A stretch of 64,000 bases of DNA from Rhizopus arrhizus (Eukaryota; Mucoromycota; Mucoromycetes; Mucorales; Rhizopodaceae): the NCBI GenBank assembly GCA_024220505.1, contig JAKZZE010000034.1, forward strand, positions 186,001 through 250,000, given 5' to 3'. Below the pieces are notes generated by a model. That model worked only from the letters and a program-made list of their open reading frames with translations. It had not been told where the DNA came from and made no database searches. How positions within the stretch are numbered: position 1 is the stretch's first letter; the number at the start of each line of letters is the position of its first letter. Both the position numbers and the translations under genes were made by a program. Positions 9,296 to 21,000 of the stretch are shown here, piece after piece.

Positions 9296-11517
9296 ACAAC
9301 ATCGTCAGCATATAGTAGACAGTTCAACCAGAGGCCATCGAATTCACGTTGTGGGTTTGAGCTGTAATATCTTGCCGAGATTGGTAAGCGAACAGAACGA
9401 AGCAAAGCTGGGAGGCTGTTGATATAGATCGAATACAAGAACGGAGAAAGGATTGAACCTTGAAGCACACCAGTTCTTGGCCAGAAGGCAGGAGAGGTGA
9501 AACCAGAAACCAGGACTTCTATACTTACTTTGTCAAACAGACATTGGAGTAGTCCAAGTAGAGCAGGAGAGATGTAGGTCTCTAGAGCACGCCGTATGAT
9601 TGCTCGATCAACTGTGTCATAAGCAGACTTGATATCCAAGAAGGCCAAGATAGGAGGTTCACCATGATGATCGATAGCATGCTGTCGACAGAGCTCATTC
9701 AGACAGAGCGCTTGATCCAGAGCACTACGACTATGACGGAAGCCGCCTTGGACAGGGTCGAGTGGTGGAGCGGTGTCTTCAAGAGTTGTCTGTAAGCACA
9801 GTTCAAAGAGCTTTCGCAATACCGATGTCAGGCTGATTGGTCGGTAGTTTGCTGGTTGCAGTGGATCACCTTTCTTGTAGATCGGGACCACTTGAGCAGT
9901 GCACCATGCAGCAGGGACAGTAGACCATATCCAGCACAGACGAAAGAGCAAGGTCAGGACAGGGACCAGATCATCAGCAATTGGCAATAGCACCTCTGTT
10001 CGTAAGTGATCACAGCCTGGAGCTTTGCGACACGAGAGACGTTTAAGAAGCGCAGTGCGCACCGTTTCTGTATCTACTGGACACGGATCATCTTCCGGAC
10101 AATGAGGACCAGAGGGGATCGGTGGTGCATTGTACCTAGTCGATGGTAAGGACGAGCCAGAGAACACTTGCTTCAAGTGATTAGCCATGGTTATAGCCGC
10201 AACAGTAGGACCCTCCGGATGGGAATAAGAAGGAGCCAGTGTGCGGTTTCGTCTAATTCTCTTGATAGTAGCAGTAGTGTCAGACAGCGGACCAGAAGAC
10301 AGAGTTTCGCAAAATTGCTTCCAAGTAGTACGGCGACGACAGTACAAGGCACTTTTGAACCGCTGGGCAGCAACTTCATATTCTTGCCATCGAAGTACTT
10401 TGTTGATACCAACAGTCCTTTTCCACTTGCGACGGGCTTGTTCACGACGGTCAAACAGAGCTTGAAGATCATCAGTCCAGAACCAGGCATTGTCAGAACC
10501 ACGAGGCTTCTTTTGACCGACAGAGTCATCCAGACAAGAGTGAATGATGGAGGTCAACTCGTTGGCAAGGAGATCCATGTCGGGTGCTGTGCTATTGGTA
10601 GATGATGCATATGTTGTCAAGCATTCACGAAACGGTTGGATACGATCCCGGAAGAGGTCAACATAGAGGCAGTCAGGCTCGGTCAGTCTACTCAGATTCC
10701 ATAAACGACGAGGATGAGCAGGTGGAGGCGGTGGTGGAGGCAGGACACAGGACAACGACACAGGATGATGGTCTGAACCAAGAGAGAGGTCTTCATGTAC
10801 AAGCATCTTTGGATTCACCAGTTGTTGTGAACTGAGAAACAAGTCGATGACACTGTTGAAGTGTTCACCGGTGGTAGTATTGACACGGCCTTGAGCACAA
10901 TAGGTTGGGATACCATAGGCTAGTTGAGTATTCCAACATGTCATTCCATTCTCCAGGATCCAGCTGAACAACTTGATGCCACGAGTGGTAGTTCTTGAAT
11001 CACCAAGAAGGTGTTGGTGTCGAGCGTTAAAGTCACCGCACACAATCATGTTGGTCTGTGATGGATGTGTTTGGTGAGGAAGCCCATCGAGTATATCCAC
11101 TGCTTCGAGGTCAGAGAGCGATGGCGGCAGATAGACACAGTGAACAAGCAAGGTGGAGACTTGACAGCTGAGCACATAAGGATTGTCAGAGGGAAAGTGA
11201 GTGACAGGATAGGGACAATCAGGATTGACAAGCAGACTGATGCCCATCTGTCCTCGACTTTGACCCTCAAGCGGTACGCCATAGGTATGGTATTGTTGCC
11301 ATAAAGTCATAAGCCTGAGTGGAGACAATAACCAGGTTTCAGTAATAAAAATGAGTGACGATGTAAGGAGCGAATTGGTGGTTTGATCAACAGTGTAGCG
11401 ATTACAGCCATTGGCATTCCATAGGGTCATAGTAAGCATATTGTTGTTTGTACAAGTACGGGTATCTTGGTTGGGCATAGGCATATTTAAATCTTCAATG
11501 GGTGAGACACTCATCAT
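9296..11517 (-). pseudogene. LINE-T1a ORF2, N-terminal part (endonuclease and RT)
   Basis: This is the 5' part of ORF2, from ATG ATG at 11517 down to the Gy1 insertion. It holds an apurinic-like endonuclease: LWNANG, FITETWL (Glu), CGDFNARH (Asp/Asn) and LGSDHHPVSL. The reverse transcriptase follows (KAPGCDHLRTE, IYKKGDP, NYRPISLTS, FLDIKSAYDTVD, GVLQGSILSPFLY) up to LLYADDVV, where the break occurs. A proline run (PPPPPPP) separates the domains. ORF1 and ORF2 overlap as ATGA: the ORF1 stop TGA (11514-11516) lies within the ORF2 start, suggesting stop-restart translation. The encoded tail after YADDVV comes from the Gy1 LTR and is not LINE protein. Confidence 0.93.
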
Positions 11518-12971
11518 TGGGATGAGGTCGATTCACCGACATCGAGAGGATCAAGTTCTGTAGAGCTGAATGTGCTATGGATTTCTTCCATCGTGGCATC
11601 TGGGGTCGATCCAGTGGTTCTAGCAGCACGGGTAACAGTAGGTACAACTTCTTTGTACTGATCAAGGGTGATCCAATTCTTCACAAAGAAGGAACGAGCA
11701 ACAGCAGGGCGGACAGACTCACGGATGTGTTGTAAAGCACGGACAAGGCGAGCTTGATGTACTTCGGTACACTTGGCAGCACGATCAGATCCAGATAAGT
11801 CAGCATACTTGGGATCCCGCAAGAGATCAGGGTTCAAAGGGTTGAATCCTTGGATTGGTTCGACCTTGGCTTTGGCAAAGGCAGCGAGCAGATCAGCGGT
11901 GTATTCTGTGTGTACCAAAAGAGCAACCACTTGACGGTCTGGGTAATGTATATCCAGCACACGAGCGTTGTTGATCTTAAGCTTATGCAGCTTGCTACGA
12001 AGACTGGATATGGGTTCACGGTATCGACTTGGCAAGTACACATACTCATAGTCATGATGAGCAGCGACAGGGACAAAGCGGCGGTGTATGGCTTCCATTT
12101 GACGAGCAGTAGTCTTGCGACGGCGTGATGGTGCCTTGCTCTTTGGTGCAGGTGCATCCTTACCTTTTGTTGCCACAGCAGCGAAAGAAAGTGGTTCAGT
12201 GGATGAAGTCAACGAGGTACTTTGGATGGCGTACTTGGATGCTTCGGTACCTTGAGTAACTTTGGAATCCAGTACCAAAGTGGGAATAGCATCAGTAGAG
12301 ATTTGGGCTTCAAGTTCTGCTATACGCTGTTGAGCAAGGTCCAGGTCGGTGCGCAAACGCTTGTTTTCTGCCATGACTTCTTCAAGAGCATTCAAACGTT
12401 GGTTCAAGAAGCGGGTTTGATTTTGTTGCTGCTTTTGATATACTATAAACCAATCTGGAATACCAGATTGGGAGCTAAGATCAAGTATTTGAGTATCGCA
12501 TAGAGCTAAAGGGTTCACTTCCCTGGTAAATAAAGGTTTGAGTGCGGAGTCATTCTGACTAAATGAAAAGTCTACAGGCTTGTCTAGACTGAGCTTGAAA
12601 GAAGAGGTGCTAGGATTCAAATTTTTGTTCTTGGTCTTGAGGATCTGACTACGGGTAGTAGGCTTGCTAATGGTCTTTTTAACATTCGTAGGAACGTAAG
12701 GTGGAGTTCTGTCAGCAATTGTGCGCTTGCTGGGAATTTCAATGGGTGTGCCCATAGGGAGTGCGGACTGAACAGTTGGTGCGGGTTGAACAAGTGGTCC
12801 GGGTTGGACAACTGGTGTGCCCTTAGAGTGTGCGGACTGAACAATTGGTCCGGGTTGAACAACATGTCCGGGTTGAACAAGTGGTCCGGTCTGGACATGC
12901 GGTGCGGACTGGACAAGTGGTGTCGGCACGGACGTGCCATTGCCGCTCTGATCTTGAGAAGTTTTTTCCAT
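11514..12971 (-). CDS. LINE-T1a ORF1 protein (RNA-binding type)
   Basis: 485 residues starting with MEKTSQDQS. The N-terminal part is a run of short Pro/Val/Gln repeats (VQPGP, VQSAP). The middle has a coiled coil with Leu/Ile spacing (about residues 185-222: RFLNQRLNALEEVMAENKRL onward). A basic stretch (APSRRRKTTARQ) precedes a C-terminal domain, beginning at YEYVYLPSRYREP, that is conserved with LINE-T2 ORF1. No CCHC knuckle is visible. By position it should coat the LINE RNA, as ORF1 proteins do; that role is inferred. The reading frame is intact, while the downstream ORF2 is broken. Confidence 0.85.
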   Translation of the reverse strand: MEKTSQDQSGNGTSVPTPLVQSAPHVQTGPLVQPGHVVQPGPIVQSAHSKGTPVVQPGPLVQPAPTVQSALPMGTPIEIPSKRTIADRTPPYVPTNVKKTISKPTTRSQILKTKNKNLNPSTSSFKLSLDKPVDFSFSQNDSALKPLFTREVNPLALCDTQILDLSSQSGIPDWFIVYQKQQQNQTRFLNQRLNALEEVMAENKRLRTDLDLAQQRIAELEAQISTDAIPTLVLDSKVTQGTEASKYAIQSTSLTSSTEPLSFAAVATKGKDAPAPKSKAPSRRRKTTARQMEAIHRRFVPVAAHHDYEYVYLPSRYREPISSLRSKLHKLKINNARVLDIHYPDRQVVALLVHTEYTADLLAAFAKAKVEPIQGFNPLNPDLLRDPKYADLSGSDRAAKCTEVHQARLVRALQHIRESVRPAVARSFFVKNWITLDQYKEVVPTVTRAARTTGSTPDATMEEIHSTFSSTELDPLDVGESTSSQ

Positions 12972-13198
12972 GAGAGATCTTGAAATGTCAATATTTAAAC
13001 GATTCGTATTTTGGATATAGCTTGACGAATACGCTTCTATTTGGGTTGTAGTTTGTAATAAAGTTGTTTTGGATGTTGTATCTATCTTGCTAATGATGGA
13101 TGGATGCGATTTAACAGATGGATGTAAAAGTTATTTGTGCGGATAAACGTTTAACCAGGTGCAAATTGGTGTAACGGTTAAGAACACGAAAGAAAGGC

Positions 13199-13213
13199 GC
13201 CCGTTTAGCACAG
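13199..13213 (+). repeat. LINE target-site duplication, copy 2 of 5
   Basis: GCCCGTTTAGCACAG between the 5' end of LINE-T1a (left) and the 3' end of LINE-T1b (right). Identical to tRNA-Thr nucleotides 1-15. Confidence 0.93.
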
Positions 13214-13421
13214 ATAAAAGATTTTTGTTTATTGAATGGCAAGGAGACGTTACAGTATGTGTCTCGCCATGAGGTGCAATAAATTTTACAAAAAAAATAA
13301 AACAAGATAAAAGAGTAATAAGAGTTAAGAAATAAAAAATAAAAATAAAAACTAGACATAGCTAGAAAAAAAAGAAAAGGCAAAGTAAACAAAGAGAGAT
13401 GTTGACGGCAATTAACCATCG

Positions 13422-16400
13422 TTAATCTTGTACTGATTCAAAGAACAAATAATCGACTGTACTTGACAGTGGCAGTGGGCGAATCTTGTCCAAGAAAAGA
13501 GAGCCAGATGTGTCGATAGACGATCCAACAAATGTGCCTTCGGGAAGGCAAATCTGTTCGATTTCAAGGAGGACTTGACAGACAACAGGCCACCAAAGGG
13601 ACCAACGAGAGAACAGTGCTTGAGATGGATATGCTGGAAGTTTCCTTGGCAACATATTCAGAACATGATCCAAAGGATTGGGTTTGATGTCAGCAGGCAA
13701 GTTCAATCTTTCAGCAACACGGAGACAGGACAAGAGGTGAGCACGAGAGGCATGGATGGGACCACAGCTACAGTCGATAGGACGAGCAGGGAGCCACCCC
13801 ATACGCCATCGAAGGATGCGACTACGGTCAGAGAGGAGCATTGGGATGAAGAACATCGCATCAATGCCAATACTTGGACGACAAGCAGAGAGGAGGACAG
13901 GTGGATCAGGACGATTCAAGATTCGATGCAGAAGGTCATTGCGGTAAGCGAGCACACCCTGCTTGACATGGACATCGGTAGAAAGATGTGCAAGGCGATC
14001 ATCAACAGAAGTATACCCACCCGTATACTGAGGGTTCAACCATAGAGGGTTTTGCCTCAGCAATGCCGGCCATCGGAAACGGCTCTTGATCGGTGCAGCA
14101 GCGACAAAGGGAACCAACTTGGCAAGCAGACAATCATCAGGAAGGTGATGGACACGAACGATCATCTTGAGTACCAAAGTATGGGCCCGTACATGCATGG
14201 AAGGGGTGCTTGTCAAGTGCTTGAACACCGTGGTAGAGGCACGAGGATGACCACCGAATGCCAAACGAAGACACTGATCTTGGGCACGATCCAGTAGAGC
14301 CAGTTGCTTTTGTAGAAAGGTACAGATGCACAAACCATACTCGAATCTAGGTCTAATAAAGATAGTATAGAGACGAGTAGCAGTAAGGCGAGAGAAGCCA
14401 GGAGAGCGGATACCGACAGGTAAAAGGAAACGACGCATAGCAGAGACAGCAGAGGTAACATTCCGTTGGATCAGCAGACCAGTAGCGATGGTGCCAGTAT
14501 CATCAAATGGGATGCCAAGATAGTTGAAGGTAGATTGGATGGGAATGTCATCACCATACAACTTGAGTTGGGGACCACCAAGAGAGAAAGCAGAGTTGAG
14601 CACCACACACTTGGCTGGATTCCATCGGTAACCCAAGGAGAAAGAATGTTCTTCAGCTGCCTTGAGAAGACGAGGCATGACTTCTGGAGCACCTATAAGG
14701 ACAACGTCATCAGCATATAGTAGACAGTTCAACCAGAGGCCATCGAATTCACGTTGTGGATTTGAGCTGTAATATCTTGCCGAGATTGGTAATCGAATAG
14801 AACGAAGCAGAGCTGGGAGGCTGTTGATGTAGATGGAATACAAGAACGGTGACAGGATTGAACCTTGAAGCACACCAGTTCTTGGCCAGAAGGCAGGAGA
14901 GGTAAAACCAGAAACCAAGACTTCTATACTTACTTTGTCAAACAGACATTGGAGTAGTCCAAGTAGAGCAGGAGAGATGTAGGTCTCTAGAGCACGCCAT
15001 ATGATTGCTCGATCAACGGTATCATAAGCAGACTTGATATCCAAGAAGGCCAAGACAGGAGATTCACCGTGATGATCAATAGCATGCTGTCGACAGAGCT
15101 CATTCAGACAGAGCGCTTGATCCAGAGCGCTACGACTATGACGGAAGCCGCCTTGGACAGGGTCGAGTGATGGAGCGGTGTCTTCAAGAGTTGTCTGCAA
15201 GCACAGTTCAAAGAGCTTTCGCAATACCGATGTCAGGCTGATTGGTCGATAGTTTGCTGGTTGCAGTGGATCACCTTTCTTGTAGATGGGGACCACTTGA
15301 GCAGTGCACCATGCAGTAGGGACAGCAGACCATATCCAGCACAGACGAAAGAGCAAGGTCAGGACAGGGACCAGATCATCAGCAATTGGCAATAGCATTT
15401 CTGTTCGTAGGTGATCACAACCTGGAGCCTTGCGACGCGAGAGACGTTTGAGAAGCGCAGTGCGCACCGTTTCTATATCCACTGGACACGGATCATCTTC
15501 CGGACAATGAGGACCAGAGGGGATCGGTGGTGCATTGTACCTAGTCGATGGTAATGACGAGCCAGAGAATACTTGCTTCAAGTGATTAGCCATGGTTGTA
15601 GCCGCAACAGTGGGACCCTCCGGATGGGAATAAGAAGGAGCCAGTGTGCGGTTTCGTCTAATTCGCTTGATTGTAGCAGTGGTATCAGACAGCGGACCAG
15701 AAGACAGAGTTTCGCAGAATTGCTTCCAAGTAGCACGGCGACGACAGTACAGGGCACTTTTGAACCTATGGGCAGCAACTTCATATTCTTGCCATCGAAG
15801 TACTTTGTTGATACCAACGGTTCTTTTCCACTTGCGACGGGCTTGTTCACGACGGTCAAACAGAGTTTGGAGATCATCAGTCCAGAACCAGGCATTGCCA
15901 GAACCACGAGGCTTCTTTTGGCCGACAGAGTCATCCAGACAAGAGTGAATGATCGAAGTCAACTCGTTGGCAAGGAGATCCATATCGGGTGCTGTGCTGT
16001 TGGTAGATGATGCATATGTTGTCAAGCATTCACGAAACGGTTGGATACGGTCCCGGAAGAGGTCAACATAGAGGCAGTCAGGCTCGGTCAGTCTACTCAG
16101 ATTCCATAAACGACGAGGATGAGCAGGTGGAGGCGGTGGTGGAGGCAGGACACAGGACAACGACACAGGATGATGGTCTGAACCAAGAGAGAGGTCTTCA
16201 TGTACAAGCATCTTTGGATTCACCAGTTGTTGCGAACTGAGAAACAAGTCGATGACACTGTTGAAGTGTTCACCGGTGGTAGCATTGACACGGCCTTGAG
16301 CACAATAGGTTGGGATACCATAGGCCAGTTGAGTATTCCAACATGTCATTCCATTCTCCAAGATCCAGCTGAACAACTTGATGCCACGAGTGGTAGTTCT

Positions 16401-16922
16401 TGAATCACCAAGAAGGTGTTGGTGTCGAGCGTTAAAGTCACCGCACACAATCATGTTGGTCTGTGATGGATGTGTTTGGTGAGGAAGTCCATCGAGTATA
16501 TCCATTGCTTCGAGGTCAGAGAGCGATGGCGGCAGATAGACACAGTGAACAAGCAAGGTGGAGACTTGACAGCTGAGCACATAAGGATTGTCAGAGGGAA
16601 AGTGAGTAACTGGATAGGGACAATCAGGATTGACAAGTAGACTGATGCCCATCTGTCCTCGACTTTGACCCTCAAGCGGTACGCCATAGGTATGGTATTG
16701 TTGCCATGAAGTCATAAGCCTGAGTGGAGATAACAACCAGGTTTCAGTAATAAAAATGAGTGACGATGTAAGGAGCGAATTGGTGGTTTGATCAACAGTG
16801 TAGCGATTACAGCCATTGGCATTCCACAGGGCCATAGTAAGCATATTGTTCTTTGTACAAGTACGGGTATCTTGGTTGGGCATAGGCATATTTAAATCTT
16901 CAATAGGTGAGACACTCATCAT
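13422..16922 (-). CDS. LINE-T1b ORF2: endonuclease-reverse transcriptase, intact
   Basis: 1166 residues. Endonuclease at about 28-258: N in LWNANG (35), E in FITETW (60), GDFNARH (161-167), GSDHHPVSL (248-254). A proline run lies near 260-267. RT spans about 480-830: KAPGCDHLRTE (498), YKKGDP (547), NYRPISLTS (557), DIKSAYDTVD (628, first catalytic Asp), GVLQGSILSPFLY (683), YADD (736-739) and YLGIPFDD. The C-terminal zinc-type motif is DCSC...H...C (1051-1067). No RNase H domain is recognisable. In this class of element the protein nicks the target and primes reverse transcription at the nick. The start ATG overlaps the ORF1 stop as ATGA. It is the only undamaged family T1 ORF2 here, although its own ORF1 is broken. 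Confidence 0.95.
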   Translation of the reverse strand: MMSVSPIEDLNMPMPNQDTRTCTKNNMLTMALWNANGCNRYTVDQTTNSLLTSSLIFITETWLLSPLRLMTSWQQYHTYGVPLEGQSRGQMGISLLVNPDCPYPVTHFPSDNPYVLSCQVSTLLVHCVYLPPSLSDLEAMDILDGLPHQTHPSQTNMIVCGDFNARHQHLLGDSRTTTRGIKLFSWILENGMTCWNTQLAYGIPTYCAQGRVNATTGEHFNSVIDLFLSSQQLVNPKMLVHEDLSLGSDHHPVSLSCVLPPPPPPPAHPRRLWNLSRLTEPDCLYVDLFRDRIQPFRECLTTYASSTNSTAPDMDLLANELTSIIHSCLDDSVGQKKPRGSGNAWFWTDDLQTLFDRREQARRKWKRTVGINKVLRWQEYEVAAHRFKSALYCRRRATWKQFCETLSSGPLSDTTATIKRIRRNRTLAPSYSHPEGPTVAATTMANHLKQVFSGSSLPSTRYNAPPIPSGPHCPEDDPCPVDIETVRTALLKRLSRRKAPGCDHLRTEMLLPIADDLVPVLTLLFRLCWIWSAVPTAWCTAQVVPIYKKGDPLQPANYRPISLTSVLRKLFELCLQTTLEDTAPSLDPVQGGFRHSRSALDQALCLNELCRQHAIDHHGESPVLAFLDIKSAYDTVDRAIIWRALETYISPALLGLLQCLFDKVSIEVLVSGFTSPAFWPRTGVLQGSILSPFLYSIYINSLPALLRSIRLPISARYYSSNPQREFDGLWLNCLLYADDVVLIGAPEVMPRLLKAAEEHSFSLGYRWNPAKCVVLNSAFSLGGPQLKLYGDDIPIQSTFNYLGIPFDDTGTIATGLLIQRNVTSAVSAMRRFLLPVGIRSPGFSRLTATRLYTIFIRPRFEYGLCICTFLQKQLALLDRAQDQCLRLAFGGHPRASTTVFKHLTSTPSMHVRAHTLVLKMIVRVHHLPDDCLLAKLVPFVAAAPIKSRFRWPALLRQNPLWLNPQYTGGYTSVDDRLAHLSTDVHVKQGVLAYRNDLLHRILNRPDPPVLLSACRPSIGIDAMFFIPMLLSDRSRILRWRMGWLPARPIDCSCGPIHASRAHLLSCLRVAERLNLPADIKPNPLDHVLNMLPRKLPAYPSQALFSRWSLWWPVVCQVLLEIEQICLPEGTFVGSSIDTSGSLFLDKIRPLPLSSTVDYLFFESVQD

Positions 16923-17438
16923 TGGGATGAGGTCGATTCACCGACATCGAGAGGATCAAGTTCTGTAGTGCTGAATGTGCTATGGATTTCTTCCATCGTG
17001 GCATCTTGGGTCGATCCAGTGGTTCTAGCAGCACGGGTGACGGTAGGTACAACTTCTTTGTATTGATCAAGGGTGATCCAGTTCTTTACAAAGAAGGAAC
17101 GAGCAACAGCAGGGCGAACAGACTCACGGATGTGTTGTAAAGCACGGACAAGGCGAGCTTGATGTACTTCAGTACACTTGGTAGCACGATCAGATCCAGA
17201 TAAGTCAGCATACTTGGGATCACGCAAGAGATCAGGGTTCAAAGGATTGAATCCTTGGATTGGTTCGACCTTGGCTTTGGCAAAGGCAGCGAGCAGATCA
17301 GCGGTGTATTCTGTGTGCACCAAAAGAGCAACCACTTGACGGTCAGGGTAATGTACATCCAGCACACGAGCGTTGTTTATCTTAAGCTTATGTAGCTTGC
17401 TACGAAGACTGGATATGGGTTCACGGTATCGACTTGGC
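16919..17438 (-). pseudogene. LINE-T1b ORF1, C-terminal part
   Basis: This is the C-terminal domain of ORF1, cut by Gy2 between the codons of the YLPSRYRE motif. Removing Gy2 and one TTGGC rejoins the frame with the part at 23392-24334. Conserved pieces include DVHYPDRQVVALLVHTEY and QGFNPLNPDLLRDPKYADL. It ends at the TGA shared with the ORF2 start. An internal GTG at 17365 is not a real start. Confidence 0.9.
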
Positions 17439-17853
17439 TGATTTATCCAAGAATAGAAAGGAACAAGAGAGGACGAGACTCGATAAAGAGATTGTTTTAT
17501 TTAATAAGAAAATGATACTCTATTTATACTTTTCATACACGGATAATATTTCATGTCATGGATTAATAATTAATGAGTATGATATAACTGATGACAAATA
17601 GATAATGGTTATGTGTTCTTCCATTGTTATCTTTGTCACCATAAGCATTTATCCATAGAATACTCGTATATGATTGACTGCGATTGACTGTGATTTAGTT
17701 CCTGGATTTAATATAATTTAACCGTGCAATTACGCAGCATCTTATCCTTAATGAAGATTATCCGAATTAACCTGTAGCCTATCTATTGGATATATTTTAC
17801 ATGTAGCTTATTAATACTGTTTTCATATCGAGTTATGAATGATGGATACATCA
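17439..17853 (-). repeat. Gy2 3' LTR
   Basis: 415 bp, ends CA before the polypurine tract (TTGCCCCCTTCC in plus reading). Contains TATAAATAGAG and AATAAAAC on the minus strand. Confidence 0.93.
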
Positions 17854-18059
17854 TTGCCCCCTTCCAGGTTGGAACAACCGATGAGCATCATGAATAACGA
17901 AGAGTACAGAGATCATATCCAATATGATTGCGTAGGCTGTTTATATTAAAGACGTAAGTGTAGAGGAAAGAGAGAGTATGCTCTTCTGGTATATAATCGA
18001 TAAAAACCCAAAAAACCTGTTGAGGAAAAAAGTAATGGGAAAAGATCATATTCAGTTCG

Positions 18060-21000
18060 TTACTTTGTCTTGTTTCGTTTGTTAAAATTATTAGTCTTGG
18101 TTGGAACATTGGTATGAGATGAGCGTTTACGTTTGCCAATGTTATTATTGACGTTACGTCTTGCCCAGTACTGTTCTATCATACTCATGTCATCAAAACT
18201 TGAGGCAGGTTCCCAGGTATCATATTCTGGAGGATAACCTTTCCATCTTACTAGGTATTTATAATTACTAGTGTTATTTCCTTTATGTTGGATAATTGCC
18301 TGCACATCGTACTGTTGTTGGTCAGCGCGATTATTAACAACGTTGTCTGTAGAGATGAGTTTGATGTGCGAGGTAGGTACGTCGCGCGATAATAATGTAC
18401 CTGTTTTATCCGTCAAAATGTAGCTACCATTTTTTGTGACTCCATGTACGACAAAGGGGCCCTCGTACCTTGGGTCAGTTTTACTATTTCTATTCACATT
18501 TTTTATCATAACTTCGCTATTAGTAGGAAATTGTTGATTTACAATGCGGTGCTTCTTTGTAAAATACTCGTTGTCAGTTCTTTGAGTAGTCATAATACGG
18601 TTACGTATAGCAGGGATTACTATGTTGTTCATATTGTCTAATTTATTTTCTAGTGCTTTAGCATACTGCTGACTAGAGTTAGGTATTGAGGATTGTGCAT
18701 TGGAATAATCCTGAAATTCATTTGGTTGTCTATTATACATAAGCACAAATGGTCTGGAATGATGTAATCTAGAATATTTGCAATTCATAGCATATTGAAT
18801 ACTAGGAAGGAAAAGATTCCACTCGTCTTTCTTGCCTTGTAATCTTTTAACAAGAGCTCGTTTGGCTATTCCAACAAACGATTCGTTAGTCGAATTACCC
18901 AATGGGTTATAAGGCAGTGAAAGTCTATGGTCAATACCACAGGTTTCCATTAATGAATTAAATATTTCATTAGTGAATTCTGTACCGTTATCTGAACTAA
19001 GCTTTTTGGGCCAACCAAAAGTGCAAAAGATATCTCTAAGTTCATTAGCTATGGATACTGCAGTTTTATCCATTAATGGTCTTAGAATTGTAAATCTTGT
19101 GAAGAGATCAACTAGGACTAAAATGAAATTATGTCCTTCTGTTGATGTAATGTTCAGGGTACCGAGGTCAATACAGACGTGATCAAAAGGACCATCTGGT
19201 AGAATACTACGGGGAGGGTGATACCCGTGTTTGCCAATATTAAATTGTTGACATTCAGGACAATTGGATACTAGCTGCAATGCATCTTTTTTAATATTAA
19301 TCCAGTGCAAATTATCATTGTGGATTGTCTTTACAATAGCATCAGCCCCAAAGTGTCCAAGTAGATGTGCCTTTAATAATAGGTTATGACGTTCCTCTTC
19401 TGGTGGTGTCATGTAGTCTACTAGTTGTACAGCTCTTTGTTTTATGTTTGTACTGTTGTCTGTAGTACGTTTGCTCTGTGACTTTGTATTTTTATTTTTT
19501 ATGGAAAGTTGCTGAGGATTATTATCTCCCCCCAGTCTTTTTTCCGTATCGTCTGAAAAAAGACGAGAAAGTGAATCCGGCAACACATTTTCAATTCCTG
19601 GACGATGGATTACTTTGAATGTATAGTTGAAAATAGTTTCGAACCAATTCAGCATCATGGGATTAGGAATGTTTTGTGTGCCAAGATAGACCAAACTTTT
19701 ATGATCAGTATACAGCGTGAATTGAGATCCATACAACCACTTGTGAAATCTTTCAAAAAGATAACAGATGGCTAACAGCTCTCGTTTAGTTGTCGAGTAG
19801 TTCATTTCTGACTTCGACAGTGCTCTTGCTGCGAATCCAATATAGCGAGTTTTATCGTCAATAATTTGATAAAGTACACCGCCAATTCCTGTGTTGCTAG
19901 CATCTGTAGCTAGCTGTAATTCATGACGCATGTCAGGTATAGACAGAACAGGAGCATTAGATAAGGCTGTCTGTATATTTCGAAAAGCCTGTAGATATTT
20001 GTCAGTCCAAATGTGTTCCAATGAACCTTCGTTACGTAGTTTATCTAACGGTGCGGTCATGGTAGAGAAATTTGGGAGATGACTTCGAAAATAATTAGCG
20101 AGGCCTAGAAAGCGTTGTATATCTTTTCCAGTTTTTGGTATTGGCCATGCTAAAGCATTTGCAACCTTTCTGCTATCCAATGAGAGACTATTGTGACTAA
20201 TAGTGAAGCCTAGGATGTTTACCGAAGTTTGCATAAAGTGACATTTATCAACGTTAAGAATAAATTTAGCTGATGTAAGTCGTTCGATGACAGTAGTTAC
20301 GCATTTGATATGTTCCTCAATATCGGGTCCAGTACCGATAGTTAAATCATCAATGAAACATGTAACGTATGGCAAGTCATGTAAGAGGGTAGTTAGCACA
20401 CGTTGAAAGTGATTTGGTATAGGGGTCAAACCGAATGGTGCTCTACAAAATTGATATTGTTGACCGTTAAATGTAAAAGCTGTAAGGGCTCTATGCTCAT
20501 CAGCTAGAGGTAACCGATGAAAAGCTTGTTTGAGGTCAAGTACTGTAAATAGTGTCGCAGCACTCATTTTTTGATGCAACTCAGCTATCAATGGTAATTG
20601 AAAGCGGTCGGTACGATCTTTAATGAGTATTGCATTGATATGTCTGGGGTCTATACACACCCGTACATCGTCACTATAATTACCATTAGCATCCTTCTTA
20701 CGTACAGTCAACAAAGGAGAGTTAAATGCAGTATTAGGAGGGGCTATTTCAATTACACCATCTGCTAACCATTTGTCAACCTGTTCTTGTACTTTAGGCT
20801 GGATTGACAGTGCAATAGGATACTGCCGTCTATAAGTGGTTTTACCTGGTTCAGTTTCCAAGCGAACTATCGCTTCAGGTAGAGGACATGCAGACGTGCT
20901 AGGGATCTTAGCATTGGCGCTCAAATATGGCTGTAATGCGTCCATAAGTTGTTCACGCTGTTGGTGAGTACCAGCGGGTGACTTATTAGGTTTGATAGGT

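Larger units (their letters stand above)
1816..13198 (-). mobile_element. LINE-T1 copy a, full length, split by Gy1
   Basis: This non-LTR retrotransposon reads right to left. The 5' UTR is about 12972-13198, ORF1 is 11514-12971, ORF2 runs from 11517 to 9296 and then 3301 to 2018, and the 3' UTR is 1816-2017. The chromovirus Gy1 (3302-9295) sits inside ORF2 with a 5-bp duplication ACAAC (3297-3301 and 9296-9300). The LINE's own flanks are GCCCGTTTAGCACAG on both sides. The 3' end has no poly(A) tail. The 3' UTR holds a short hairpin (GGC-aag-GAGAC / GTCTC-GCC, about 1840-1870) that recurs in copies b and c. Confidence 0.92.

Noticed and set aside
15573..16010. Recurrent antisense ORFs opposite LINE-T1 ORF2 (also 10168-10605 and 32000-32437)
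   Set aside because: They recur only because the LINE copies recur, with low-information sequence; shadows of ORF2.
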